This document shows positions 1 to 9,457 of a DNA stretch of 64,000 bases, piece after piece. Within the stretch, counting starts at the first letter, position 1; each line of letters begins with the position of its first letter. The DNA comes from Shewanella amazonensis SB2B (GTDB lineage Bacteria > Pseudomonadota > Gammaproteobacteria > Enterobacterales > Shewanellaceae): positions 3,856,501-3,920,500 of the forward strand of contig NC_008700.1 of NCBI RefSeq assembly GCF_000015245.1. Direction: 5' to 3'. The translations under genes were made by a program, and so were the position numbers. A model generated the notes under the pieces. That model was given only the letters and a program-made list of their open reading frames with translations, made no database searches and was not told where the DNA came from.

Positions 1-2448
1 TTCAGCACTTCCGTCGATGCCGCCCTGCTGGTCGGCGCTGACGTGAACAGCATCACCGCCTCCGTCACCACCACCGATGACGCCGGCAACAGCGCGTCTG
101 CCAGCGATACCGAAGGCTATGGCGTCGACACTGAAATCAGTGCCACCATTGACCTCAACCCCATTCTGGTCGGCGATGACAACGTCATCAACCAGGCCGA
201 AAGTGAAGGCAGCGTGACCCTCAGCGGTACCGTCGGCGGCGACGTCAAGCTCGGCGACACCGTGACCCTGACCCTCGATGGCAATGTGATTGCCACCGTG
301 CAGGTGATTGACCTCGGCGGCGGCGTACTGGGCTTCAGCACTTCCGTCGATGCCGCCCTGCTGGTCGGCGCTGACGTGAACAGCATCACCGCCTCCGTCA
401 CCACCACCGATGACGCCGGCAACACCGCGTCTGCCAGCGATACCGAAGGCTATGGCGTCGACACTGAAATCAGTGCCACCATCGACCTCGACCCCATCCT
501 GGTCGGCGATGACAACGTCATCAACCAGGTTGAAAGTGAAGGCAGCGTGACCCTCAGCGGTACCGTCGGCGGCGACGTCAAGCTCGGCGACACCGTGACC
601 CTGACCCTCGATGGCAATGTGATTGCCACCGTGCAGGTGATTGACCTCGGCGGCGGCGTACTGGGCTTCAGCACTTCCGTCGATGCCGCCCTGCTGGTCG
701 GCGCTGACGTGAACAGCATCACCGCCTCCGTCACCACCACCGATGACGCCGGCAACACCGCGTCTGCCAGCGATACCGAAGGCTATGGCGTCGACACTGA
801 AATCAGTGCCACCATTGACCTCAACCCCATCCTGGTCGGCGATGACAACGTCATCAACCAGGCCGAAAGTGAAGGCAGCGTGACCCTCAGCGGTACCGTC
901 GGCGGCGACGTCAAGCTCGGCGACACCGTGACCCTGACCCTCGATGGCAATGTGATTGCCACCGTGCAGGTGATTGACCTCGGCGGCGGCGTACTGGGCT
1001 TCAGCACTTCCGTCGATGCCGCCCTGCTGGTCGGCGCTGACGTGAACAGCATCACCGCCTCCGTCACCACCACCGATGACGCCGGCAACACCGCGTCTGC
1101 CAGCGATACCGAAGGCTATGGCGTCGACACTGAAATCAGTGCCACCATCGACCTCGACCCCATCCTGGTCGGCGATGACAACGTCATCAACCAGGTTGAA
1201 AGTGAAGGCAGCGTGACCCTCAGCGGTACCGTCGGCGGCGACGTCAAGCTCGGCGACACCGTGACCCTGACCCTCGATGGCAATGTGATTGCCACCGTGC
1301 AGGTGATTGACCTCGGCGGCGGCGTACTGGGCTTCAGCACTTCCGTCGATGCCGCCCTGCTGGTCGGCGCTGACGTGAACAGCATCACCGCCTCCGTCAC
1401 CACCACCGATGACGCCGGCAACACCGCGTCTGCCAGCGATACCGAAGGCTATGGCGTCGACACTGAAATCAGTGCCACCATTGACCTCAACCCCATCCTG
1501 GTCGGCGATGACAACGTCATCAACCAGGCCGAAAGTGAAGGCAGCGTGACCCTCAGCGGTACCGTCGGCGGCGACGTCAAGCTCGGCGACACCGTGACCC
1601 TGACCCTCGATGGCAATGTGATTGCCACCGTGCAGGTGATTGACCTCGGCGGCGGCGTACTGGGCTTCAGCACTTCCGTCGATGCCGCCCTGCTGGTCGG
1701 CGCTGACGTGAACAGCATCACCGCCTCCGTCACCACCACCGATGACGCCGGCAACACCGCGTCTGCCAGCGATACCGAAGGCTATGGCGTCGACACTGAA
1801 ATCAGTGCCACCATTGACCTCAACCCCATCCTGGTCGGCGATGACAACGTCATCAACCAGGCCGAAAGTGAAGGCAGCGTGACCCTCAGCGGTACCGTCG
1901 GCGGCGACGTCAAGCTCGGCGACACCGTGACCCTGACCCTCGATGGCAATGTGATTGCCACCGTGCAGGTGATTGACCTCGGCGGCGGCGTACTGGGCTT
2001 CAGCACTTCCGTCGATGCCGCCCTGCTGGTCGGCGCTGACGTGAACAGCATCACCGCCTCCGTCACCACCACCGATGACGCCGGCAACACCGCGTCTGCC
2101 AGCGATACCGAAGGCTATGGCGTCGACACTGAAATCAGTGCCACCATTGACCTCAACCCCATCCTGGTCGGCGATGACAACGTCATCAACCAGGCCGAAA
2201 GTGAAGGCAGCGTGACCCTCAGCGGTACCGTCGGCGGCGACGTCAAGCTCGGCGACACCGTGACCCTGACCCTCGATGGCAATGTGATTGCCACCGTGCA
2301 GGTGATTGACCTCGGCGGCGTACTGGGCTTCAGCACTTCCGTCGATGCCGCCCTGCTGGTCGGCGCTGACGTGAACAGCATCACCGCCTCCGTCACCACC
2401 ACCGATGACGCCGGCAACACCGCGTCTGCCAGCGATACCGAAGGCTAT
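1..2448 (+). repeat. Tandem 333-bp repeat array A in the adhesin gene
   Basis: Seven full units start at 121, 454, 787, 1120, 1453, 1786 and 2119, preceded by the end of another unit that continues upstream. Each is 333 bp (111 aa) except the last, which is 330 bp because one Gly codon of the GGG run near 2310 is missing. Units are almost identical at DNA level. Two variants exist: one with DLNP and NQAES (units 1, 3, 5, 6, 7) and one with DLDP and NQVES (units 2 and 4). The first four units thus alternate, giving a 666-bp higher-order period. Antisense open frames of 102 codons recur in every unit and are artefacts of the repeat. Confidence 0.97.
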
Positions 2449-5400
2449 GGCGTCGACACCACCGCCCCGGCCGTCACCATCACCATCACCGAAGACACCA
2501 ACAACGACGGTCTGCTCAGCATTGCCGAGCTCGACGGTCAGGTGAACTACCTGGTACAGCTCGGTGCCGGTACCGCCGTGGACGATACCCTGGTCATCAC
2601 CGATCAGGATGGCAACGTGCTGTTCAACGGTCTGGTGACCCAGGCCATGCTCGACAACGGACTGGCCCTGGCCGTGGATGCACCGGCTGACGGTGACACC
2701 CTCACCCTGACCGCCACCGTGACCGACCCGGCCGGCAACAGTGATTCCGACAGCGACAGTGTCACCATTGACACCACCGCCCCGGCCGTCACCATCACCA
2801 TCACCGAAGACACCAACAACGACGGTCTGCTCAGCATTGCCGAGCTCGACGGTCAGGTGAACTACCTGGTACAGCTCGGTGCCGGTACCGCCGTGGACGA
2901 TACCCTGGTCATCACCGATCAGGATGGCAACGTGCTGTTCAACGGTCTGGTGACCCAGGCCATGCTCGACAACGGACTGGCCCTGGCCGTGGATGCACCG
3001 GCTGACGGTGACACCCTCACCCTGACCGCCACCGTGACCGACCCGGCCGGCAACAGTGATTCCGACAGCGACAGTGTCACCATTGACACCACCGCCCCGG
3101 CCGTCACCATCACCATCACCGAAGACACCAACAACGACGGTCTGCTCAGCATTGCCGAGCTCGACGGTCAGGTGAACTACCTGGTACAGCTCGGTGCCGG
3201 TACCGCCGTGGACGATACCCTGGTTATCACCGATCAGGATGGCAACGTGCTGTTCAACGGTCTGGTGACCCAGGCCATGCTCGACAACGGACTGGCCCTG
3301 GCCGTGGATGCACCGGCTGACGGTGACACCCTCACCCTGACCGCCACCGTGACCGACCCGGCCGGCAACAGTGATTCCGACAGCGACAGTGTCACCATTG
3401 ACACCACCGCCCCGGCCGTCACCATCACCATCACCGAAGACACCAACAACGACGGTCTGCTCAGCATTGCCGAGCTCGACGGTCAGGTGAACTACCTGGT
3501 ACAGCTCGGTGCCGGTACCGCCGTGGACGATACCCTGGTCATCACCGATCAGGATGGCAACGTGCTGTTCAACGGTCTGGTGACCCAGGCCATGCTCGAC
3601 AACGGACTGGCCCTGGCCGTGGATGCACCGGCTGACGGTGACACCCTCACCCTGACCGCCACCGTGACCGACCCGGCCGGCAACAGTGATTCCGACAGCG
3701 ACAGTGTCACCATTGACACCACCGCCCCGGCCGTCACCATCACCATCACCGAAGACACCAACAACGACGGTCTGCTCAGCATTGCCGAGCTCGACGGTCA
3801 GGTGAACTACCTGGTACAGCTCGGTGCCGGTACCGCCGTGGACGATACCCTGGTCATCACCGATCAGGATGGCAACGTGCTGTTCAACGGTCTGGTGACC
3901 CAGGCCATGCTCGACAACGGACTGGCCCTGGCCGTGGATGCACCGGCTGACGGTGACACCCTCACCCTGACCGCCACCGTGACCGACCCGGCCGGCAACA
4001 GTGATTCCGACAGCGACAGTGTCACCATTGACACCACCGCCCCGGCCGTCACCATCACCATCACCGAAGACACCAACAACGACGGTCTGCTCAGCATTGC
4101 CGAGCTCGACGGTCAGGTGAACTACCTGGTACAGCTCGGTGCCGGTACCGCCGTGGACGATACCCTGGTTATCACCGATCAGGATGGCAACGTGCTGTTC
4201 AACGGTCTGGTGACCCAGGCCATGCTCGACAACGGACTGGCCCTGGCCGTGGATGCACCGGCTGACGGTGACACCCTCACCCTGACCGCCACCGTGACCG
4301 ACCCGGCCGGCAACAGTGATTCCGACAGCGACAGTGTCACCATTGACACCACCGCCCCGGCCGTCACCATCACCATCACCGAAGACACCAACAACGACGG
4401 TCTGCTCAGCATTGCCGAGCTCGACGGTCAGGTGAACTACCTGGTACAGCTCGGTGCCGGTACCGCCGTGGACGATACCCTGGTTATCACCGATCAGGAT
4501 GGCAACGTGCTGTTCAACGGTCTGGTGACCCAGGCCATGCTCGACAACGGACTGGCCCTGGCCGTGGATGCACCGGCTGACGGTGGCACCCTCACCCTGA
4601 CCGCCACCGTGACCGACCCGGCCGGCAACAGTGATTCCGACAGCGACAGTGTCACCATTGACACCACCGCCCCGGCCGTCACCATCACCATCACCGAAGA
4701 CACCAACAACGACGGTCTGCTCAGCATTGCCGAGCTCGACGGTCAGGTGAACTACCTGGTACAGCTCGGTGCCGGTACCGCCGTGGACGATACCCTGGTC
4801 ATCACCGATCAGGATGGCAACGTGCTGTTCAACGGTCTGGTGACCCAGGCCATGCTCGACAACGGACTGGCCCTGGCCGTGGATGCACCGGCTGACGGTG
4901 ACACCCTCACCCTGACCGCCACCGTGACCGACCCGGCCGGCAACAGTGATTCCGACAGCGACAGTGTCACCATTGACACCACCGCCCCGGCCGTCACCAT
5001 CACCATCACCGAAGACACCAACAACGACGGTCTGCTCAGCATTGCCGAGCTCGACGGTCAGGTGAACTACCTGGTACAGCTCGGTGCCGGTACCGCCGTG
5101 GACGATACCTTGGTCATCACCGATCAGGATGGCAACGTGCTGTTCAACGGTCTGGTGACCCAGGCCATGCTCGACAACGGACTGGCCCTGGCCGTGGATG
5201 CACCGGCTGACGGTGACACCCTCACCCTGACCGCCACCGTGACCGACCCGGCCGGCAACAGTGATTCCGACAGCGACAGTGTCACCGTTGACACCAGCAT
5301 AGCGGCCCCCACCGTGTGGATCGTTGACGACGGCACGCCAGGCGATGGTTTGCTCACTCAGGGCGAAATCAGCAGTAACGGCCCTGGGGTTCAGCTGCAG

Positions 5401-8400
5401 GCGAATGTTAGCCACGCCGATCTGTTGGAAGGTGGTTTCGTAACCCTGACAGTGACGATTGGCAATGCCCAGCCACAAGAATATGAGCTGGAGTTGGTGA
5501 ATGGCGTACTGCAATTTACCAATGGCGATCCTGCACCAGATTTCGACTACAACAACGGCGTTATCACCTGGACTGAAAATGCACCCGATGCAGGGCAAAG
5601 CATTACTGTAACTGTCACTCAAACCGATCTTGCTGGTAATGAATCTGCACAAGACTCTGATACAGCACAGGTATTTGCTCCCGGCAATAATGAAATGACC
5701 GTTAATGAAAGCGATCTGCGTGACAATGTGCCCAATGTGGTTTCGCAGCAGATTTCCTTCACCGCTGGCAGTGAGACTCTGACACAATTCCGCTTTGGCG
5801 ATGTAAACAGCATTCAAGCTGCAACCAACCTTGCAACAGGAGTAAGTATTGCCTGGGCTCTGGCATTGGATGGTAGCTTGGTTGGTAGTATCGGCGGTGT
5901 TCCTGTCATCAAGTTGACACTGACCGATACAGATCCAATCTCTGCCAACACGACTGGCAGTATCAGCGTTAACGTGGAATTGCTGGATAACATTAAGCAA
6001 GTCAATGGCGCAAATGACATCAACCTCAGTTCGCTGATTGAAGGTATCGTTATTGAAGCTGTTGGTGCCAACAACAGTGTTATCTCTGCGACTCTGGATC
6101 TCACTATTGACGACGATCTCGTTGAAGCCTCAGCTACTGACAGCAGTGGTTTGAACGCAGCGGATACCCAAATCAGCGGTACTGTGACCGTAGCAGGTGC
6201 AGACGGAAACGATAACGAATCAGCCGATCAATACAGCGCGGATCTGTCTGTGAACATTACAGGTTGGAGTGAGTCATCAACCTTCGCTGATTCCGGTCTG
6301 ATGACCTCGGGTAAAGCAATTTACTACTATGTCGATCCTAACGACACGTCCGTGATGATTGCGTACACCAGCTCCACTGCAGCCGAATGGGGTGCTGTCG
6401 GTGCGATTCAGACCAAAATTTTCACTCTGACACTTGATCCAAACAGCGGTGAATATGTGCTGGATCTTGAAACTCCAATTACCAAGATCACCACAACCAA
6501 CGCCGATTTGACAGGTAACATTCCAGGCGGTAACGACGCAGATTTGTTCGTCATGCTGAACGGAGCAGTGAAAGGTGAACCTGAGTCTGGTGACGTGGTG
6601 CTCTGCACCATTACAGCAACTGACGCGGGTGGTGTTAGCACTGTAAACACCAGCCCCAATGGTATTGGTGTTGGTACAGGTAAGGACATCGGCTCTGGTG
6701 AAACCCTCACGCTTGATTTTGGCTTCCCAGTCACGAATTTTACTGGAATTAGCCTCTCCTACAATAACGGTAATCCTTACACTGGCGTGTTTACCATCAA
6801 CATTGTCGGTAAAGATGCGTTTGGAAATGATCTGGTCAAGACCTTTATTGCCACGCCTGCAACTTTGGCCAATTTGATAGCCTCAGAAGGATTTGCAGAG
6901 TTCACAAAGATAGAGCTTTCTACCGCAGCAGGTGGACAAGACTTCAACTTGAAGAACTTCACTGCGAACAGTCTCAGTGTTGACCCGCTGGGAACCGTTT
7001 TGAACTTCAATGTTGCCATCACTGACAGTGATGGTGATACGGACTCCAGCAATCCGTTTACCGTCACGCTGAATGTGCCTAACACACTCAACGCTGTCAC
7101 ACCCGCTGCGTTTACCAGCCTAGCGGAAGCCAAACTGGTATCCGATACCATGGATGCCGATACAGATACTCTGGTATTCAAGGCCGGTAGCAGTGACGTT
7201 AACAACGTCAGCTTCAGCGCAGACGTGAGCGATATTCAGGTTGAAGGCATTCGCCAGCCTATGAGTTGGAGAATCGAAGGTGGGGTGCTGATAGGCTCTA
7301 TGCCAGGCCGCGGCGACCTGCTGAAACTGACCTTGGATTGGAACGCAATCGAAGCTGGTGAGCAGGGTTCTGTTGTGGTTGAGGCAGAGCTGCTTGGTAA
7401 ACTGCCTCACAACATAGATTATGACTCTCTGACAGTTACAGGCATTAAGGTTGTTGCAACCGATGACAGCGGCGACACCGCCAAGGCGGACGTCACAGTA
7501 ACTGTTGCTGATAGTCAGCATATCGCTGTCGATGACGACAACCAGGTTGATGTACTGATAGACGCCTTTGAAGTTCGCGATATCACAGCCAGGTGGACTG
7601 ACTGGACCGCTGAGTCAGAAGAAAAATCCAACGTAACAACTTCTGACGGCCCTGATGACGATAATGGCCACGATATAATTCGTTGGGGCGACGTTGGCAA
7701 CGGACAGCCACGTTCTGGCTACAACTTTGATGAAAACACCAACATTCAGGTGGGTGATGTGGGCTTGAACCAGAATATTGTTCTGGGCACCTTTACGCAC
7801 GTAAACCAACCTATCAATGGCTACTCATCAATCACTGAAGCCACCCTCGAAGTAACCCTGATGATCAATGGTGTTGCAGCCAAGGTCACTCTCGAGTTTA
7901 ATCACAATGAAACCGGTGGTTATAACAACCCACCGGATATTGTGACCGTCGCCAACACATCCTCTGAGTTTGTGTACGATGGCGCTCGCTACACACTGAA
8001 AGTAATGGGCTTCCTCGATAGCAACGGCGATGTTGTGACCAGTATCAAGACAGCTGAAGGTGCCTCCACCAGCTTCCCATTGGTTGTTCAGTTGATTCCG
8101 GGAGATGGATTTGAACTGCCGCTCATCGGTGGCAACGTCCTCCACAACGATATCCAGGGCGCCGATGGCGATATGGAGATCTACGGCGTTTCGCACAGTG
8201 GCAACAACGCCACTGAATCCAATGGAACCTTTGTGATTCAAGGCACTTACGGAACCCTGACCCTGTATGGCAATGGCAGTTACAGCTATCAGGTCACAAC
8301 CGTAGGCAGTCTGATACCGGACAATGCGGTCGACACATTCAGCTACACCATTGAAGACAGCGATGGCGATCTTAGCACTGCGGAATTGAATATTAACCTC

Positions 8401-9363
8401 AATGCTGTAGAAGAGCTGCCAATCGTTTACGAAGGCACGCAGGGGGTGGATTCGTTCCTGCTGACAAACTCGACTTCAGGAAAAGGCCTGTTTGCCGTGT
8501 CTTCCAGTGGTTATGATGCCGTCGCTTCAACAGAATCTGCCAATGTGATCAATCTGGATACGGCCTTGCACATCAAGGCAGGTGACAGTAACGACTATGT
8601 CGATCTGGGTATTTCACGGACTGATAACACTGTGGAGACCGGCAGCTCATTACCCAACGTGCCCAGCCAAATGTCCCAAGATGAAGTGCTTTCCAGTAAG
8701 TTTATGTCGGCACGCGACATCTTGGATAACGATGGCAAGCTGAAACAAAATGTGTTGGAAGAAGTGCAGCCCAAGACCGATACCGTCAACCTTGGCGTTG
8801 GTGACGACACCGTTTATGGCGGTGAAGGTTCCCAAATGGTGTATGGCGGTGCCGGCAACGACTTACTCATCGGCGGCGAGGGTATTGACGGACTGCGTGG
8901 CGGCGAAGGCAATGACACCATCATCGGTGGTCTTGGAGACGACGTTCTGCGAGGTGATGGCGGTGCTGATACCTTCGTTTGGAGAGCCGGTGAAACCGGA
9001 ACTGACCATATCATCGACTTCAACATCAATGAAGATAAGCTGGACTTGAGCGACCTGCTGCAAGGAGAAGAAAATGGCAATCTGGAAGATTACCTGAGCT
9101 TCAGCTTTGAGCGGGGTTCAACCACCATTGAAATTGATGCCAACCGCGATGGTACTGTTGATCAGCGCATCGTACTGGATGGTGTTGATTTGGCAGATGA
9201 GTATGGCCTGGCCTCAACCGATGAATCCGGGATCATCAACGGTCTGCTGGGTAACGGTACTGGCCCATTGATAGTCGATACACAAGCCGATACAGGTGCA
9301 GCCCAGGCTGTGGGCCGTATCTTGTCACTCGATGAGGATCATAAGACCGAGTTGATGCCTTAA
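1..9363 (+). CDS. bpfA: Giant RTX/T1SS biofilm adhesin, BpfA/LapA-like (5' end outside window)
   Basis: The frame is open from base 1, so only the C-terminal 3,120 residues are seen. In order: an array of ~111-aa repeats (bases 1-2448), nine 105-aa repeats (2458-5292), a non-repeated region with two stretches resembling T1SS-143 type domains (about 5690-6120 and 7080-7510), a VCBS-like stretch near 8100-8400, and glycine/aspartate RTX nonapeptides of GGxGxDxx type (about 8791-8980) that should bind calcium. The last ~120 residues, with a DFNINEDKLDLSDLL-type motif, match the C-terminal type I secretion target domain. The repeats are acidic and rich in T, V and D, as in Ig-like cadherin-type adhesin modules. 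The genes that follow are its secretion system and a LapG/LapD-like pair, so the protein is inferred to be a cell-surface biofilm adhesin released by proteolysis near its N-terminus. That N-terminal retention and cleavage region lies upstream of the window and cannot be checked. Confidence 0.93.
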   Translation, partial: FSTSVDAALLVGADVNSITASVTTTDDAGNSASASDTEGYGVDTEISATIDLNPILVGDDNVINQAESEGSVTLSGTVGGDVKLGDTVTLTLDGNVIATVQVIDLGGGVLGFSTSVDAALLVGADVNSITASVTTTDDAGNTASASDTEGYGVDTEISATIDLDPILVGDDNVINQVESEGSVTLSGTVGGDVKLGDTVTLTLDGNVIATVQVIDLGGGVLGFSTSVDAALLVGADVNSITASVTTTDDAGNTASASDTEGYGVDTEISATIDLNPILVGDDNVINQAESEGSVTLSGTVGGDVKLGDTVTLTLDGNVIATVQVIDLGGGVLGFSTSVDAALLVGADVNSITASVTTTDDAGNTASASDTEGYGVDTEISATIDLDPILVGDDNVINQVESEGSVTLSGTVGGDVKLGDTVTLTLDGNVIATVQVIDLGGGVLGFSTSVDAALLVGADVNSITASVTTTDDAGNTASASDTEGYGVDTEISATIDLNPILVGDDNVINQAESEGSVTLSGTVGGDVKLGDTVTLTLDGNVIATVQVIDLGGGVLGFSTSVDAALLVGADVNSITASVTTTDDAGNTASASDTEGYGVDTEISATIDLNPILVGDDNVINQAESEGSVTLSGTVGGDVKLGDTVTLTLDGNVIATVQVIDLGGGVLGFSTSVDAALLVGADVNSITASVTTTDDAGNTASASDTEGYGVDTEISATIDLNPILVGDDNVINQAESEGSVTLSGTVGGDVKLGDTVTLTLDGNVIATVQVIDLGGVLGFSTSVDAALLVGADVNSITASVTTTDDAGNTASASDTEGYGVDTTAPAVTITITEDTNNDGLLSIAELDGQVNYLVQLGAGTAVDDTLVITDQDGNVLFNGLVTQAMLDNGLALAVDAPADGDTLTLTATVTDPAGNSDSDSDSVTIDTTAPAVTITITEDTNNDGLLSIAELDGQVNYLVQLGAGTAVDDTLVITDQDGNVLFNGLVTQAMLDNGLALAVDAPADGDTLTLTATVTDPAGNSDSDSDSVTIDTTAPAVTITITEDTNNDGLLSIAELDGQVNYLVQLGAGTAVDDTLVITDQDGNVLFNGLVTQAMLDNGLALAVDAPADGDTLTLTATVTDPAGNSDSDSDSVTIDTTAPAVTITITEDTNNDGLLSIAELDGQVNYLVQLGAGTAVDDTLVITDQDGNVLFNGLVTQAMLDNGLALAVDAPADGDTLTLTATVTDPAGNSDSDSDSVTIDTTAPAVTITITEDTNNDGLLSIAELDGQVNYLVQLGAGTAVDDTLVITDQDGNVLFNGLVTQAMLDNGLALAVDAPADGDTLTLTATVTDPAGNSDSDSDSVTIDTTAPAVTITITEDTNNDGLLSIAELDGQVNYLVQLGAGTAVDDTLVITDQDGNVLFNGLVTQAMLDNGLALAVDAPADGDTLTLTATVTDPAGNSDSDSDSVTIDTTAPAVTITITEDTNNDGLLSIAELDGQVNYLVQLGAGTAVDDTLVITDQDGNVLFNGLVTQAMLDNGLALAVDAPADGGTLTLTATVTDPAGNSDSDSDSVTIDTTAPAVTITITEDTNNDGLLSIAELDGQVNYLVQLGAGTAVDDTLVITDQDGNVLFNGLVTQAMLDNGLALAVDAPADGDTLTLTATVTDPAGNSDSDSDSVTIDTTAPAVTITITEDTNNDGLLSIAELDGQVNYLVQLGAGTAVDDTLVITDQDGNVLFNGLVTQAMLDNGLALAVDAPADGDTLTLTATVTDPAGNSDSDSDSVTVDTSIAAPTVWIVDDGTPGDGLLTQGEISSNGPGVQLQANVSHADLLEGGFVTLTVTIGNAQPQEYELELVNGVLQFTNGDPAPDFDYNNGVITWTENAPDAGQSITVTVTQTDLAGNESAQDSDTAQVFAPGNNEMTVNESDLRDNVPNVVSQQISFTAGSETLTQFRFGDVNSIQAATNLATGVSIAWALALDGSLVGSIGGVPVIKLTLTDTDPISANTTGSISVNVELLDNIKQVNGANDINLSSLIEGIVIEAVGANNSVISATLDLTIDDDLVEASATDSSGLNAADTQISGTVTVAGADGNDNESADQYSADLSVNITGWSESSTFADSGLMTSGKAIYYYVDPNDTSVMIAYTSSTAAEWGAVGAIQTKIFTLTLDPNSGEYVLDLETPITKITTTNADLTGNIPGGNDADLFVMLNGAVKGEPESGDVVLCTITATDAGGVSTVNTSPNGIGVGTGKDIGSGETLTLDFGFPVTNFTGISLSYNNGNPYTGVFTINIVGKDAFGNDLVKTFIATPATLANLIASEGFAEFTKIELSTAAGGQDFNLKNFTANSLSVDPLGTVLNFNVAITDSDGDTDSSNPFTVTLNVPNTLNAVTPAAFTSLAEAKLVSDTMDADTDTLVFKAGSSDVNNVSFSADVSDIQVEGIRQPMSWRIEGGVLIGSMPGRGDLLKLTLDWNAIEAGEQGSVVVEAELLGKLPHNIDYDSLTVTGIKVVATDDSGDTAKADVTVTVADSQHIAVDDDNQVDVLIDAFEVRDITARWTDWTAESEEKSNVTTSDGPDDDNGHDIIRWGDVGNGQPRSGYNFDENTNIQVGDVGLNQNIVLGTFTHVNQPINGYSSITEATLEVTLMINGVAAKVTLEFNHNETGGYNNPPDIVTVANTSSEFVYDGARYTLKVMGFLDSNGDVVTSIKTAEGASTSFPLVVQLIPGDGFELPLIGGNVLHNDIQGADGDMEIYGVSHSGNNATESNGTFVIQGTYGTLTLYGNGSYSYQVTTVGSLIPDNAVDTFSYTIEDSDGDLSTAELNINLNAVEELPIVYEGTQGVDSFLLTNSTSGKGLFAVSSSGYDAVASTESANVINLDTALHIKAGDSNDYVDLGISRTDNTVETGSSLPNVPSQMSQDEVLSSKFMSARDILDNDGKLKQNVLEEVQPKTDTVNLGVGDDTVYGGEGSQMVYGGAGNDLLIGGEGIDGLRGGEGNDTIIGGLGDDVLRGDGGADTFVWRAGETGTDHIIDFNINEDKLDLSDLLQGEENGNLEDYLSFSFERGSTTIEIDANRDGTVDQRIVLDGVDLADEYGLASTDESGIINGLLGNGTGPLIVDTQADTGAAQAVGRILSLDEDHKTELMP
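2458..5292 (+). repeat. Tandem 315-bp repeat array B in the adhesin gene (9 units)
   Basis: Nine consecutive 315-bp units (105 aa), each beginning with TTAPAVT and ending with a DSDSDSVTID-type motif. Differences are few: a silent gtc/gtt change in units 3, 6 and 7, an Asp-to-Gly change in unit 7 (near 4586), a silent ctg/ttg change in unit 9, and Ile-to-Val at its end (5287). This degree of identity suggests recent expansion or gene conversion. The array ends where the sequence becomes unique at 5293. Confidence 0.97.
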
Positions 9364-9379
9364 TACCTCAACCAGGAAA

Positions 9380-9409
9380 ATGCCGGGCTATAGCAATATG
9401 GCCCGGCAT
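9380..9409 (+). other. Strong hairpin between the adhesin and the secretion genes
   Basis: A perfect 9-bp inverted repeat (atgccgggc / gcccggcat) with a 12-base loop starts 17 bases after the adhesin stop codon. No T-run follows, so it is not a classical intrinsic terminator. It could limit read-through or stabilise the 3' end of the very long adhesin mRNA, lowering expression of the transporter genes relative to the adhesin. Confidence 0.6.
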
Positions 9410-9457
9410 AACTATACTGGGTCTAACGTCATAAAAATAATAAGGTAAATTTAAACG

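Noticed and set aside
1..5292. CRISPR-like periodic repeats
   Set aside because: Units of 315-333 bp are contiguous and in frame within one coding region, with no spacers.
117..5357. Regularly spaced antisense frames of 102 and 77 codons over the adhesin repeats
   Set aside because: They repeat with the 333- and 315-bp periods of the sense gene, have low-complexity Ser/Pro/Thr content and no ribosome sites. They are shadows of the repeats.
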